Assembly: GCF_000956595.1 (NCBI RefSeq)
Contig: NZ_JYOO01000037.1
Coordinates: 1 to 48,599, forward strand
Direction of reading: 5' to 3'
From: Priestia aryabhattai B8W22
GTDB taxonomy: Bacteria > Bacillota > Bacilli > Bacillales > Bacillaceae_H
Length of the DNA stretch: 48,599 nt
Below the pieces are notes generated by a model. That model was given only the letters and a program-made list of their open reading frames with translations. It searched no databases and was not told where the DNA came from. Below are positions 14,450-22,362 of this stretch, piece after piece; the stretch's first letter is position 1, and each line of letters begins with the position of its first letter. The position numbers and the translations under genes were made by a program.

Positions 14450-15787
14450 ATGAGTCAAAACGAACAATGGACATCAAAAATCGGCTTTATCTTGGCATCT
14501 GCCGGTTCAGCAATTGGAATAGGAGCCATTTGGAAACTTCCTTATGTAGCCGGAACAAGCGGAGGTGGAGCCTTCTTTTTACTGTTTATCTTGTTTACAG
14601 CAATTATTGGTTTACCGCTTTTGCTTGCTGAATTTGTACTAGGTAGACATACACAAAAAGAAGCAATTCGTGCTTATGATGCAGTCGCTCCCGGTTCTCT
14701 CTGGAAAGGCATCGGGTATTTAGGCGTGATTACATGCTTCATTTTATTATCATTCTATAGTGTAGTAGGAGGATGGATTTTACAATATATTTTTGCAAGC
14801 GTCACGGGTCAGTTGAATGGAGTAAGTGACTACGGGAGTTTATTTAACTCCACCATCGCTAATCCGGCAAGTGCTGTTATCTCTCAATTTGTTTTTCTTC
14901 TTTTAACAATTGTTGTAGTCGCAAGAGGCATTCAAAATGGTATTGAAAAAGCAAACAAAATTTTAATGCCTGCTCTCTTTATTTTATTTATTATTATTAT
15001 TATTCGTTCTTTAACATTAGACGGAGCGATGGAAGGCGTATCTTTCTTTTTGTATCCAGATTTTTCAAAGCTTACCTCCCAAACCATTTTGTTTGCAATG
15101 GGACAAGCATTCTTTTCGCTTAGCGTAGGCGTTTCGGTTATGGTTACGTACAGTTCGTATCTGTCTAAGCAGCAAAACTTGCCAAAATCGGCTATTTCAA
15201 TTTCAGCGTTAAATATTTTGATTTCTTTACTAGCAGGGCTGGCAATTTTCCCTGCGGTCTTTTCAATGGGCGTAAAGCCGACGGAAGGCCCAGGTCTTTT
15301 ATTTATTGTATTGCCTTCTATTTTTGAACAGCTTCCGTTCGGAATTGTGTTTCAAACTTTCTTTTTGGCGCTGTTTTTATTTGCTACTTTAACATCTGCG
15401 TTTTCGATGTTAGAAATTATTGTTGCTTCATTAGCCAAAGGAGAGCAGCATAAGCGTATAAAGCTATCTTGGATTTCAGGCTTACTAATCTTTGTGGTAG
15501 GAATACCTTCAGCGCTATCGTATGGTTTATTAAGTGACGTATCGATCTTTGGAAAAAGCATTTTTGACGCTTTTGATTTTCTTGTAAGTAATATCCTTAT
15601 GCCTCTCGGTGCTCTTTTAATTGCCATCTTTGTTCCTTGGAAAATGAAAAAAGATGTGCTTATTGAAGAATTTAAGCATGGTTCAACGAATGTGAAGCGC
15701 TGGTTTTCTTTATGGCTTCTTGCCATTCGATATATCGCACCGGTTTTAATTATCATTGTATTTATTAATATGCTAGGCTTTATCTAA
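14450..15787 (+). CDS. NSS-family sodium-dependent amino acid transporter (YhdH/YocR-like)
   Basis: A 445-residue neurotransmitter:sodium symporter-fold protein with about 11-12 helices. TM1 carries the sodium/substrate site motif ([23 protein letters not shown]) and TM6 the [18 protein letters not shown] segment. Bacterial members import amino acids (Trp, Leu, Met, Ala and others) with sodium. I prefer ATG 14450 over 14438 because homologues begin MxQNxQWTSK and GGTGAG lies just before it. A hairpin and then a tiny membrane-peptide gene follow. The substrate cannot be called. Confidence 0.88.
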   Translation: MSQNEQWTSKIGFILASAGSAIGIGAIWKLPYVAGTSGGGAFFLLFILFTAIIGLPLLLAEFVLGRHTQKEAIRAYDAVAPGSLWKGIGYLGVITCFILLSFYSVVGGWILQYIFASVTGQLNGVSDYGSLFNSTIANPASAVISQFVFLLLTIVVVARGIQNGIEKANKILMPALFILFIIIIIRSLTLDGAMEGVSFFLYPDFSKLTSQTILFAMGQAFFSLSVGVSVMVTYSSYLSKQQNLPKSAISISALNILISLLAGLAIFPAVFSMGVKPTEGPGLLFIVLPSIFEQLPFGIVFQTFFLALFLFATLTSAFSMLEIIVASLAKGEQHKRIKLSWISGLLIFVVGIPSALSYGLLSDVSIFGKSIFDAFDFLVSNILMPLGALLIAIFVPWKMKKDVLIEEFKHGSTNVKRWFSLWLLAIRYIAPVLIIIVFINMLGFI

Positions 15788-15790
15788 CGA

Positions 15791-15830
15791 AAAAACGCTA
15801 TTAAAACGCTTGGTTTTAATAGCGTTTTTT
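15791..15830 (+). terminator. Hairpin between the transporter gene and its small downstream frame
   Basis: AAACGCTATTAAAAC and GTTTTAATAGCGTTT with a six-T tail. It would terminate or attenuate before the small gene at 15852. Confidence 0.85.
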
Positions 15831-15851
15831 GGGAGGAAGAGGAGGAGTATG

Positions 15852-15953
15852 ATGCTTGATTTCTTGTACGATATGTTTGTAGGAGCAGGGGTATTTATTT
15901 TATTATTAATTCTGTTGCTAGTAGCGAGAACGTCGGGAAAACGCAAGAAATAG
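15852..15953 (+). CDS. 33-residue single-helix membrane peptide next to the NSS transporter
   Basis: An AGGAGG at 15840-15845 precedes ATG 15852 by six bases. The product MLDFLYDMFVGAGVFILLLILLL ends with a basic tail (RTSGKRKK), giving one membrane helix with the C-terminus inside. Some NSS transporters (MetP) need a tiny partner (MetS), and the position suggests a similar role. The sequence does not clearly carry the MetS signature I remember, so the assignment is inference. Confidence 0.5.
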   Translation: MLDFLYDMFVGAGVFILLLILLLVARTSGKRKK

Positions 15954-16030
15954 GCGGGTATAATTCCCAGTGTGAAAACCCAAAAAAAGACTAACACCAC
16001 AGAATTAAACTATGATAATATATTATCCTA

Positions 16031-16049
16031 TGAGCATAACCAATGCTCA
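16031..16049. promoter_or_regulatory. Inverted repeat TGAGCAT-N5-ATGCTCA
   Basis: A perfect seven-base arm palindrome just downstream of the self-complementary 14-mer GATAATATATTATC (16014-16027). Both lie in the promoter/leader zone of the 16091 gene and are candidate operator or leader hairpin elements. Confidence 0.35.
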
Positions 16050-16090
16050 CATATGTTGTGATGAAGCGTTTTTTAGAAAGAGGGATCATC

Positions 16091-16492
16091 TTGAGTGGAG
16101 AAGTTCTTGTCAAGATTTTATCTCAAGCGTATGAACAAAAAAAGACATTACCAATCGTCTCATTCTCGTCTTTTTTTGAACAAAAAAAGGTGGGCTTTCG
16201 TTTAAATAACGATGTGTCCGCTGATATCATCTACCATACGCTTACATGTATTCAGAGAAAAACGTGTGTCCAAGATGTGTTAGTGGAAGTACTAAAAGTT
16301 GATAGTCCAAACAATGACGGGGCATTTTCTGATTGTGTATATATTTTAGCAAATGGTACAAAACAGCAAGTGAAAGAATGGGTTCAACCCTTACATCCTA
16401 AAAGAGTGAAGCAAGGATATCAGCACGGGACACCCATTGATGCGCCACAGTTAAAAAATGACTACCACGTGTTTGCCGTTACTTGGTCATAA
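16091..16492 (+). CDS. Hypothetical protein, 133 residues
   Basis: A soluble protein starting SGEVLVKILSQAYEQKKTLPIVSFSSFFEQKKVGFRLNND and ending HGTPIDAPQLKNDYHVFAVTWS. I do not recognise the family. The start is uncertain: TTG 16091 has AGAGGGA just upstream, while in-frame ATGs at 16043 and 16061 lack an SD. Two cysteines (LTCIQRKTCVQD) and a DSPNNDGAFSDCVYI segment are the only distinctive features. It is monocistronic with a strong terminator. Confidence 0.6.
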   Translation: MSGEVLVKILSQAYEQKKTLPIVSFSSFFEQKKVGFRLNNDVSADIIYHTLTCIQRKTCVQDVLVEVLKVDSPNNDGAFSDCVYILANGTKQQVKEWVQPLHPKRVKQGYQHGTPIDAPQLKNDYHVFAVTWS

Positions 16493-16503
16493 GCGTTTAA
16501 CCC

Positions 16504-16538
16504 AAAAAACATCCTGCTGTCGCTGCAGGATGTTTTTT
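16504..16538. terminator. Terminator between the 16091 gene and the catalase remnant
   Basis: AAAAAACATCCTGC and GCAGGATGTTTTTT arms, usable in both directions. Confidence 0.85.
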
Positions 16539-16539
16539 G

Positions 16540-17091
16540 TTAATAAGGATGAGCGTCTTTTCCTTTTTCATTAGCTTCTTCTACCGCATCGGCAGCTTTG
16601 TTACTTCCTAACGGTGAACCGCCTTCTTTTGGCAATTTACCGTATGTAGGAGTTATTTCTGCTCCCATTTCAATTTCTAAAGAGCCATCATCATGCATGA
16701 GAAGACCTATACCGTTGGCTACCCGATTGCCGTAGTCAAAATCGCATTGAGTTAAAAGCTCAATCATCTTTGTTTGAACGGTATGGTGACAGCATTTTAA
16801 GCCGTCTACTAAGTTTTGAATAAGCTCATCACGCTCCCAGTCCTCTAGTAAACGGTAGCGTTCACCGGCTTGCTTAAAGTCATTTGTACGATCAATTTTT
16901 TCTTTTTTACATTTCCTTCAACATAAGGCTGATGAGGTTTTGGATGGTCATGCGCTTCTTGAAGACCCCCAAGAGAAGAAGGCTCATTGACGCGTAGTAA
17001 GCGTCTGTTCGTTCTCTCCGCTTGCATAGCGTTTGTCTTCCGAGTCACCTGATCCGCTGACATTTGTACCATGCATGCCTTTATGGCTCAT
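16540..17091 (-). pseudogene. katX: Spore catalase (KatX-type) gene with large internal deletion and frameshift
   Basis: ATG 17091 with GGAGG upstream begins a catalase N-terminus (MSHKGMHGTNVSGSGDSED and, near residue 30, QTLTTRQ, then stop at 16984). Immediately after, in another frame, comes the catalase C-terminal region: NEPSSLGGLQEAHDHPKPHQ, then after a further one-base shift in an A-run near 16,896-16,908, FKQAGERYRLLEDWERDELI and CDFDYGNRVANGIGL. The roughly 330-residue heme-binding core between LTTRQ and NEPSSLGG is missing. The C-terminal pattern matches spore catalase KatX best. The product cannot bind heme, so this is a dead gene. Confidence 0.8.
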
Positions 17092-17543
17092 AAAATAATC
17101 CTCCTTGTTTCCAACATAATAAGACTATTTTTTTCAGCCCTCGCTTTTTTATTCATTAATATGGAAATAATATAAATTTTTAGAAGAAAAGCTGTTTTAC
17201 TGAAGAGGGGAACAAATCCGCTAAACGAATAAATTTTAAAAAAGTTTCACATTTCGAAAAAAAATAAATTGTTTTTTTTGAAATATAAAGATAATGTTAC
17301 GGGTGATTTTTTACCTATTATTAGTGTAGGAAAAGGAATAATATTGGAATATATTAGCTTTTTTGTCGAACTTATTAAGTGTTAAACGACAAGAAACTAC
17401 GACAATATACACCATACAGCTGTGCTGCTGTCGTTTCCTGTAACATAAATGTAATATTAGTGATGTTATTTTGTAATAATGTGTTGTTACAATGTAAACG
17501 TCTTATAGATTAGTAGATTATGGCATTGGAGGAACCTTTTTTT
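17092..17543. other. 450-bp intergenic region upstream of the NlpC/P60 gene
   Basis: No gene seen. It separates the divergent catalase remnant and the cell-wall hydrolase gene. It holds an AAACGACA...TGTCGTTT inverted repeat (about 17,382-17,437), a WalR-type box (separate entry) and several TACAAT/TATAAT-like -10 boxes near 17,485. Confidence 0.5.
17439..17455 (+). promoter_or_regulatory. WalR (YycF) box
   Basis: TGTAAC-ATAAA-TGTAAT fits the WalR consensus TGTWAH-N5-TGTWAH exactly. It lies 88 bases before the start codon of a cell-wall hydrolase gene, the typical target class of the WalRK system. A degenerate second copy (TGTTGT-N5-TGTAAA) lies closer to the gene. Confidence 0.75.
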
Positions 17544-18710
17544 ATGAAAAAGTTGATATATTCGTTAGCGTTATGTGGATCTTTAACAGTAGTACCTACA
17601 ATTAGTGAAGCTGCTTTAGGAGATGCTACGCTACACCCAGGAACAAGTAATTCAGATGTGAAAGAATTACAGCAAAAATTAAAAAACAAAGGTTATTTTA
17701 CATACGGTACAACCACAAACTATTACGGTTCAATCACGACTAGCGCAGTAAAATCGTTTCAGCGTGCAAATGGTTTATCTGCAGATGGTATTGCAGGTCC
17801 ATCTACATTTAATAAGCTGCTAGGAAGCGGAAGTTCATCAATTAGCTCAAGTTCATTATTGCGCGTTGGTTCAACTGGATCAAACGTACAATCTTTACAG
17901 CAACAGCTAAAGAATAAAGGTTATTTTAAAGGAACTACAACTCAATATTTCGGTTCAATTACAAAGAATGCAGTAATGGCATTTCAACGTGCAAACGGAC
18001 TCTCTGTGGACGGAATTGCGGGTCCAGCTACGTTAAGTAAATTAAAAAATGGCGGTTCTAGCGCTTCAACTGGCGGTTCTAGCTCTAGCAGTTCAACTAT
18101 TTTACGTCAAGGCATGAAAGGTTCAGCAGTAAGCAGCCTTCAGCAAAAACTAAAAAATAAAGGTTACTTCTCAGCTGGTGTAACAGGCTACTTTGGCTCA
18201 ATTACAACAAGTGCAGTAAAATCATTTCAGCGTGCAAATGGTTTATTAGTAGACGGAGAAGCGGGTCCGGATACGCTGAATAAATTAAATTCAAGCAGCT
18301 CTAGCAGCTCAAAACCTTCAACATCAACAGGAAGCAGCACAAGCTCAAGCTCAGCTTCAAAAGTTATTTCATACGGTAAACGTTTTATGGGAACACCTTA
18401 CGTTTGGGGCGGAGCTGCGCCTGGAGGATTTGATTGCAGCGGTTACCTTAACTATGTATATCGCAATGCAGTAGGTGTAAGTCTTCCTCGTACAGTGGCT
18501 AGCATCTATCAAACTGGTACGCGTGTAAGTTCACCTCAGCCTGGCGATATCGTTTTCTTTGAAACGTACCAACCAGGAGCTAGCCATGCTGGAATTTATA
18601 TCGGAAACGGTCAATTCATGCATGCAGGTTCTTCAACAGGCGTAACAATTACATCACTAAGCAACTCTTACTGGTCAAAACGTTACTTAGGAGCAAAGCG
18701 TTACCTATAA
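17544..18710 (+). CDS. Secreted NlpC/P60 endopeptidase with three peptidoglycan-binding domains
   Basis: A 388-residue exported cell-wall hydrolase. There is a signal peptide (MKKLIYSLALCGSLTVVPTISEAA), then three PG_binding_1 repeats, each with LQQKLKNKGYF...YFGSIT...AVKSFQRANGL..DG.AGP.T..KL, joined by Ser-rich linkers. A C-terminal NlpC/P60 domain follows, with GGFDCSGY (Cys298), ASHAGIY (His348) and FMHAG (His360) as catalytic residues. Such enzymes cut D-Glu to diaminopimelate bonds in peptide stems. ATG 17544 (GGAGG upstream) gives a proper signal peptide; an upstream in-frame ATG at 17520 does not. The WalR box in its promoter suggests control by WalRK. Confidence 0.92.
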   Translation: MKKLIYSLALCGSLTVVPTISEAALGDATLHPGTSNSDVKELQQKLKNKGYFTYGTTTNYYGSITTSAVKSFQRANGLSADGIAGPSTFNKLLGSGSSSISSSSLLRVGSTGSNVQSLQQQLKNKGYFKGTTTQYFGSITKNAVMAFQRANGLSVDGIAGPATLSKLKNGGSSASTGGSSSSSSTILRQGMKGSAVSSLQQKLKNKGYFSAGVTGYFGSITTSAVKSFQRANGLLVDGEAGPDTLNKLNSSSSSSSKPSTSTGSSTSSSSASKVISYGKRFMGTPYVWGGAAPGGFDCSGYLNYVYRNAVGVSLPRTVASIYQTGTRVSSPQPGDIVFFETYQPGASHAGIYIGNGQFMHAGSSTGVTITSLSNSYWSKRYLGAKRYL

Positions 18711-18724
18711 GATAAGAGTGTAAT

Positions 18725-18757
18725 AAAAAGGAGTAGTTGTAGAACTATTCCTTTTTT
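18725..18757 (+). terminator. Terminator
   Basis: AAAAAGGA-TAGTT, loop GTAG, AACTA-TCCTTTTTT. Confidence 0.8.
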
Positions 18758-18839
18758 CTGTGCACCATAAACGTAAAAGTAGGAAATTTTTGTGTCGTTT
18801 GGTATGATAATTAGGAAATAAACAAAAGGAGTGTATAAC

Positions 18840-19154
18840 ATGGCTATTGTAGATGTAACCATTATTCCGGTAGGTACGGAAACGCCAAGCGTGAGTCAGT
18901 ATGTAGCTGATATTCAAAAGGTGTTGGCCAAGCATGAAGATGAAATTACATATCAATTAACCCCTATGAATACGTTGATTGAAGGGGAATTAAGCACGCT
19001 GCTAAAAATTGTTCAAGAGATGCATGAAGTACCTTTTGAAAATGGTATTCAGCGCGTATGTACCAATTTACGAATTGATGATCGCCGTGATAAAGAAAAT
19101 CATACGATGGCTGGGAAATTACAATCAGTACAGTCTAAATTAAAAGCAAAATAA
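18840..19154 (+). CDS. Thiamine-binding DUF77/MTH1187-family protein (YqgV-like)
   Basis: A 104-residue ferredoxin-like protein of the Thiamine_BP (DUF77) family, close in length and pattern to B. subtilis YqgV. Visible features are the opening VDVTIIPVGTETPSVSQYVADIQKVL, the YQLTPMNTLIEGEL segment and FENGIQRVCTNLRIDDRRDK. Members bind thiamine or similar pyrimidines as tetramers; their physiological role is poorly defined. ATG 18840 has AAAAGGAG upstream. It is monocistronic between two terminators. Confidence 0.85.
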   Translation: MAIVDVTIIPVGTETPSVSQYVADIQKVLAKHEDEITYQLTPMNTLIEGELSTLLKIVQEMHEVPFENGIQRVCTNLRIDDRRDKENHTMAGKLQSVQSKLKAK

Positions 19155-19162
19155 ATAGTATG

Positions 19163-19214
19163 AAATACAATAAAAAACGCTTGAGTATCCACTCAGGCGT
19201 TTTTTATTGTATTT
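19163..19214. terminator. Very long bidirectional terminator
   Basis: A 24-base arm (AAATACAATAAAAAACGC, then TTGAGT) with a four-base loop and a near-perfect complement. It separates the convergent yqgV-like and pucR genes. Confidence 0.9.
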
Positions 19215-19218
19215 ATAC

Positions 19219-20802
19219 TTAAGTAGCATGCACAAGAGAAAAAATTTGAAAAGCGACGCGCAGCCGAAGGGTTTCCTCTGATGTGTGAATAGGTCTTTTT
19301 AATAACTCTTCGCATTTTTCGATTCGATAGATTACCGTGTTCCGGTGAACGAATAACTGCTTAGCAGTCTCTGAGATTTGGCAATTGGAATTTAGATATG
19401 TTTCAAGCGTGTCAAGTAAGATGGAGCGATCTTTTTTATCGTACTGCAGCAAACCTTCTAATGTTTGAGAATAGTAATCCTGTAAATCGTTTGCTGGAAG
19501 CAACCTCAGCAGTTCTTTAAACTGTTTTGGCTGATAAAATTGAATAAGCTTCGACTGATCTTTAAAATGGATGGTTTCAAGAGCTTCAACAGCTTCTTTA
19601 TATGAGTCAGCGATTGTAAGTAGGGATTGGCTTTGGTTTCCAATTCCAAATGACATTCGCTTATCGTAGTGACGGTAAACAGCTTCCTGCAAGCGATGCA
19701 AGCATTCTATAATCATAGGTTGAGAATGAGGTGTAAACAAAAGGATGTAAAGATTGTCATAGAAAAACAAAATGGCCTCTGTACGACCTGCTGATAACTC
19801 ATATTGAAGGAGCTCATAGATCATATCATCATCGCTGTAAGGCGTGAATGTAGAATGAATTTTCCCAACGGCGCAAATATAGCTGTTTCCTGCTGATAAG
19901 CCCATCATCTGTGCTTGAAAGGAAGCATCCTCAGGTGTTTTATAATAATTGTTAACAAGCTGATTGAAAAAATCGTTTTTTCGTCGCCGTTCAGCTTCAT
20001 ACAAAGCCTGCTGTCTCATCATTTCGAAGGATAAAACGTTTGTCGCTTGTTCAATCGTTAGGAGCGCTGAATCGGATAAAGAAACTTGGTGTTCAATAAG
20101 TAAATAACTGTACTTTCTTGTATGAGTAGCAATGGGAAAAAGCGTAACGGTTTTTTTTGTGTGTAAAAAGGAAAAGGCTGTGTATTTTGACGTTCGTAAA
20201 AACAGCTGCTTAGCACCCACTACCGCTTCTTCCATCGGGAGTGAAAAAGGTTCGCGTTTGTTTGTGTAAAAGAGTTCATGGCCATGGGTATCAAAAAGGG
20301 CAACGTGAGCATTGCATAACGTTCGAATGGACTGCATAATTTTCTCCATGCCTTTTCCTTGTAAGATGTAGGAGGAAAATAGCTGATGTGTGACCATCGC
20401 TTGCTGAAGCTCGGCTGTTTTTTTATCTAAAATAAAGCTGAGAGATTCGTTAATAACCGCGCCTAACGTTTCGTCCGTTTGGAAATCAATGATCGGAAAG
20501 TGAAGTTCATCAGCTAGCTGACAAATAGAAGCAGGCACGTGTTCGAAAAAGCGCTTCGTTTTTATGGCCAATCCTGCACATTTCTTTTTAGCCATTCCTT
20601 CTACAAGTTTTGCTAAGCTTTCTTCATGTTCTTTGAAGTGATAACCCGTTGTAATTAAAAATTCTCCTTCTTTTAAAAAAGATAAAATATCGGGTGCGTC
20701 CATCATATTGACGTTATGTACTTTGCGGGTGACTCCTTTTTGCCCAGCTACTACAGATGCTTTCTCGTAAATTGGAATGCGTAAAAGAGTTTGTAGTTCC
20801 AT
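19219..20802 (-). CDS. pucR: PucR-family transcriptional regulator of purine catabolism
   Basis: A 527-residue PucR-type regulator. An N-terminal PucR_N domain reads LLRIPIYEKASVVAGQKGVTRKV then DAPDILSFLKEGEFLITTGY. A central GGDEF-like CdaR domain (about residues 290-420) contains MSFGIGNQSQSLLTIADSYKEA. The C-terminal helix-turn-helix reads LETYLNSNCQISETAKQLFVHRNTVIYRI. In B. subtilis PucR switches purine-degradation genes in response to allantoin-type intermediates. Here it faces pucF and pucG across a 306-bp region, so these are its likely targets. Start is ATG 20802 with AAAAGGAG upstream. Confidence 0.88.
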   Translation of the reverse strand: MELQTLLRIPIYEKASVVAGQKGVTRKVHNVNMMDAPDILSFLKEGEFLITTGYHFKEHEESLAKLVEGMAKKKCAGLAIKTKRFFEHVPASICQLADELHFPIIDFQTDETLGAVINESLSFILDKKTAELQQAMVTHQLFSSYILQGKGMEKIMQSIRTLCNAHVALFDTHGHELFYTNKREPFSLPMEEAVVGAKQLFLRTSKYTAFSFLHTKKTVTLFPIATHTRKYSYLLIEHQVSLSDSALLTIEQATNVLSFEMMRQQALYEAERRRKNDFFNQLVNNYYKTPEDASFQAQMMGLSAGNSYICAVGKIHSTFTPYSDDDMIYELLQYELSAGRTEAILFFYDNLYILLFTPHSQPMIIECLHRLQEAVYRHYDKRMSFGIGNQSQSLLTIADSYKEAVEALETIHFKDQSKLIQFYQPKQFKELLRLLPANDLQDYYSQTLEGLLQYDKKDRSILLDTLETYLNSNCQISETAKQLFVHRNTVIYRIEKCEELLKRPIHTSEETLRLRVAFQIFSLVHAT

Positions 20803-21108
20803 TATTCATTACTCCTTTTGTTAAAAATTCTCACATTTACCTGCGCGTATTTTTATCTATCTTTTATTTTATAAGAAAATTTAGTTAAAATAAATAAAAT
20901 TTTCAGAAAAAAATGTATAAATTGTTAATGAAGAAGTTTTTTCAATCCTGTAAGATAAAATAAATAACATATAATGTTAGAAAAAGTGACGTATATAAGA
21001 CTTTGCGTATTTAGTGATAATAGCTAAAAAACCACTAAATCATTGTAGGAAGTGTTAATGAAAACAATCAGTCATTTTCTTAAAATGAAGATAGCAGGAG
21101 GGATAGCA
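20803..21108. other. pucR-pucF divergent control region
   Basis: Very AT-rich, with no gene. I could not find a convincing copy of the B. subtilis PucR box (WWWCNTTGGTTAA). A perfect inverted repeat ATTTAGTG-N16-CACTAAAT lies at 21009-21040, immediately before pucF, and a TATAAT at about 20,972 may belong to the pucF promoter. Confidence 0.5.
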
Positions 21109-22350
21109 ATGGTTGCAGATATGACGGGAAAATCTAAGCTTTGTCAGCAAATCGAAGAAAATATTAGCTGGTTGTCACAGTTTGGGTTAGATGAAAAAGA
21201 AGGGGTTACGAGACTTTTATATACGGAACAGTGGAATGCAGCTCAAAAGGCATTGGAAGAAAAAATGAGGGGACTTCACCTCAAAACGTATTACGATGAT
21301 GTAGGAAATTTATTTGGACGGTTGCAAGGAACGGGTCCAGAACAACAAGTTATTTTAACAGGATCCCATATCGACACCGTGATAAACGGAGGAAAATATG
21401 ACGGGGCGTTTGGTGTTGTAGCAGGTATCATTGCTCTGCAGTACCTATATGCGCATTATGGCTCCCCTACAAAAACCTTAGAGGTTGTATCACTTTGTGA
21501 AGAAGAAGGTAGCAGATTTCCTCTTACGTATTGGGGATCAGGTAATATGAATGGATTACACAGCAAAAGTGATGCAAAACATGTTATAAATAAAGAAGGG
21601 GTTAAGCTAGATGACGCAATGAAACAGCTCAATTTCGGAGAAGGCCTCCACAGCGAGCCATACCGCACGGACATCGCTTCTTTTATTGAACTGCATATCG
21701 AGCAAGGAAAGCAGCTTGAAATGTCTCATTGCGATATCGGAATTGTTTCTAGTATCGTCGGGCAGAAACGGTTTACAGTATCTGTTAAAGGTGAAAGTAA
21801 CCATGCGGGCACAACCCCTATGAACATCAGAAAAGATGCATTTTATGTGAGCTGCAAACTCGCTAAAGCATTTATTGAATTGAGCGAAAAATATCAGAAC
21901 GCTTTATACGTAACGGTTGGCAAAATTACACTTTCTCCAAACGCACCGAATGTCATACCAGGATATGTAGAATTCACGGTCGATATAAGACATCATAAGT
22001 ATGAGGTTTTACAAGAAGCAGAACGAGAAATGAAGGAAATTATAAAGCGAACAGCAGGGGATTTAGAAGTGAATATCAACTGCTGGATGGATGAAAAACC
22101 CGTCGCCATGAGCGAAAAATTATCTGAACTTTCCAAAATTATTTCCTCGGAAAAGAATATCTCCTCCCGAGAATTAGTAAGCGGTGCAGGACACGACTCG
22201 CAGGTATTCGGGCGAAGAGTTCCCACATGTTTGTTATTCGTACCGAGCCAAGATGGAATCAGCCATTCCCCAAAGGAATTCACCAAAGGAGAACAGTTAG
22301 AAAAAGGAGTAAAGGTCTTAATAGAACTATTATATAAACTTGCCTACTAG
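21109..22350 (+). CDS. pucF: Allantoate deiminase/amidohydrolase (PucF, M20 family)
   Basis: A 413-residue Zn/Mn-dependent M20/M28-fold amidohydrolase, the length of B. subtilis PucF. Metal-site motifs are GSHIDTVINGGKYDGAFGV, LEVVSLCEEEGSRF and FIELHIEQGKQLE; the lid domain shows NHAGTTPMNIRKDA; and the C-terminal HDSQVFGRRVPTCLLFVPSQDGISHSPKEF completes the site. It splits allantoate to ureidoglycine, ammonia and CO2. ATG 21109 behind AGGAGGG is used; the frame extends to 21052 but without SD. It is followed 12 bp later by pucG. Confidence 0.9.
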   Translation: MVADMTGKSKLCQQIEENISWLSQFGLDEKEGVTRLLYTEQWNAAQKALEEKMRGLHLKTYYDDVGNLFGRLQGTGPEQQVILTGSHIDTVINGGKYDGAFGVVAGIIALQYLYAHYGSPTKTLEVVSLCEEEGSRFPLTYWGSGNMNGLHSKSDAKHVINKEGVKLDDAMKQLNFGEGLHSEPYRTDIASFIELHIEQGKQLEMSHCDIGIVSSIVGQKRFTVSVKGESNHAGTTPMNIRKDAFYVSCKLAKAFIELSEKYQNALYVTVGKITLSPNAPNVIPGYVEFTVDIRHHKYEVLQEAEREMKEIIKRTAGDLEVNINCWMDEKPVAMSEKLSELSKIISSEKNISSRELVSGAGHDSQVFGRRVPTCLLFVPSQDGISHSPKEFTKGEQLEKGVKVLIELLYKLAY

Positions 22351-22362
22351 GAGGAATTTGAC

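Noticed and set aside
15352-15756. Minus-strand frame inside the NSS transporter gene.
   Set aside because: It lies entirely opposite a conserved transporter frame and has no SD or recognisable protein features.
15852-15953. Naming the small peptide MetS.
   Set aside because: Position fits but the residues do not show the signature I associate with MetS; only a positional inference is reported.
16540-16767. Two separate small genes in the catalase remnant.
   Set aside because: Both parts align consecutively to catalase and are separated only by a one-base shift and a deletion; they are one broken gene.
20803-21108. Search for the B. subtilis PucR box between pucR and pucF.
   Set aside because: No segment matched WWWCNTTGGTTAA well enough to report.
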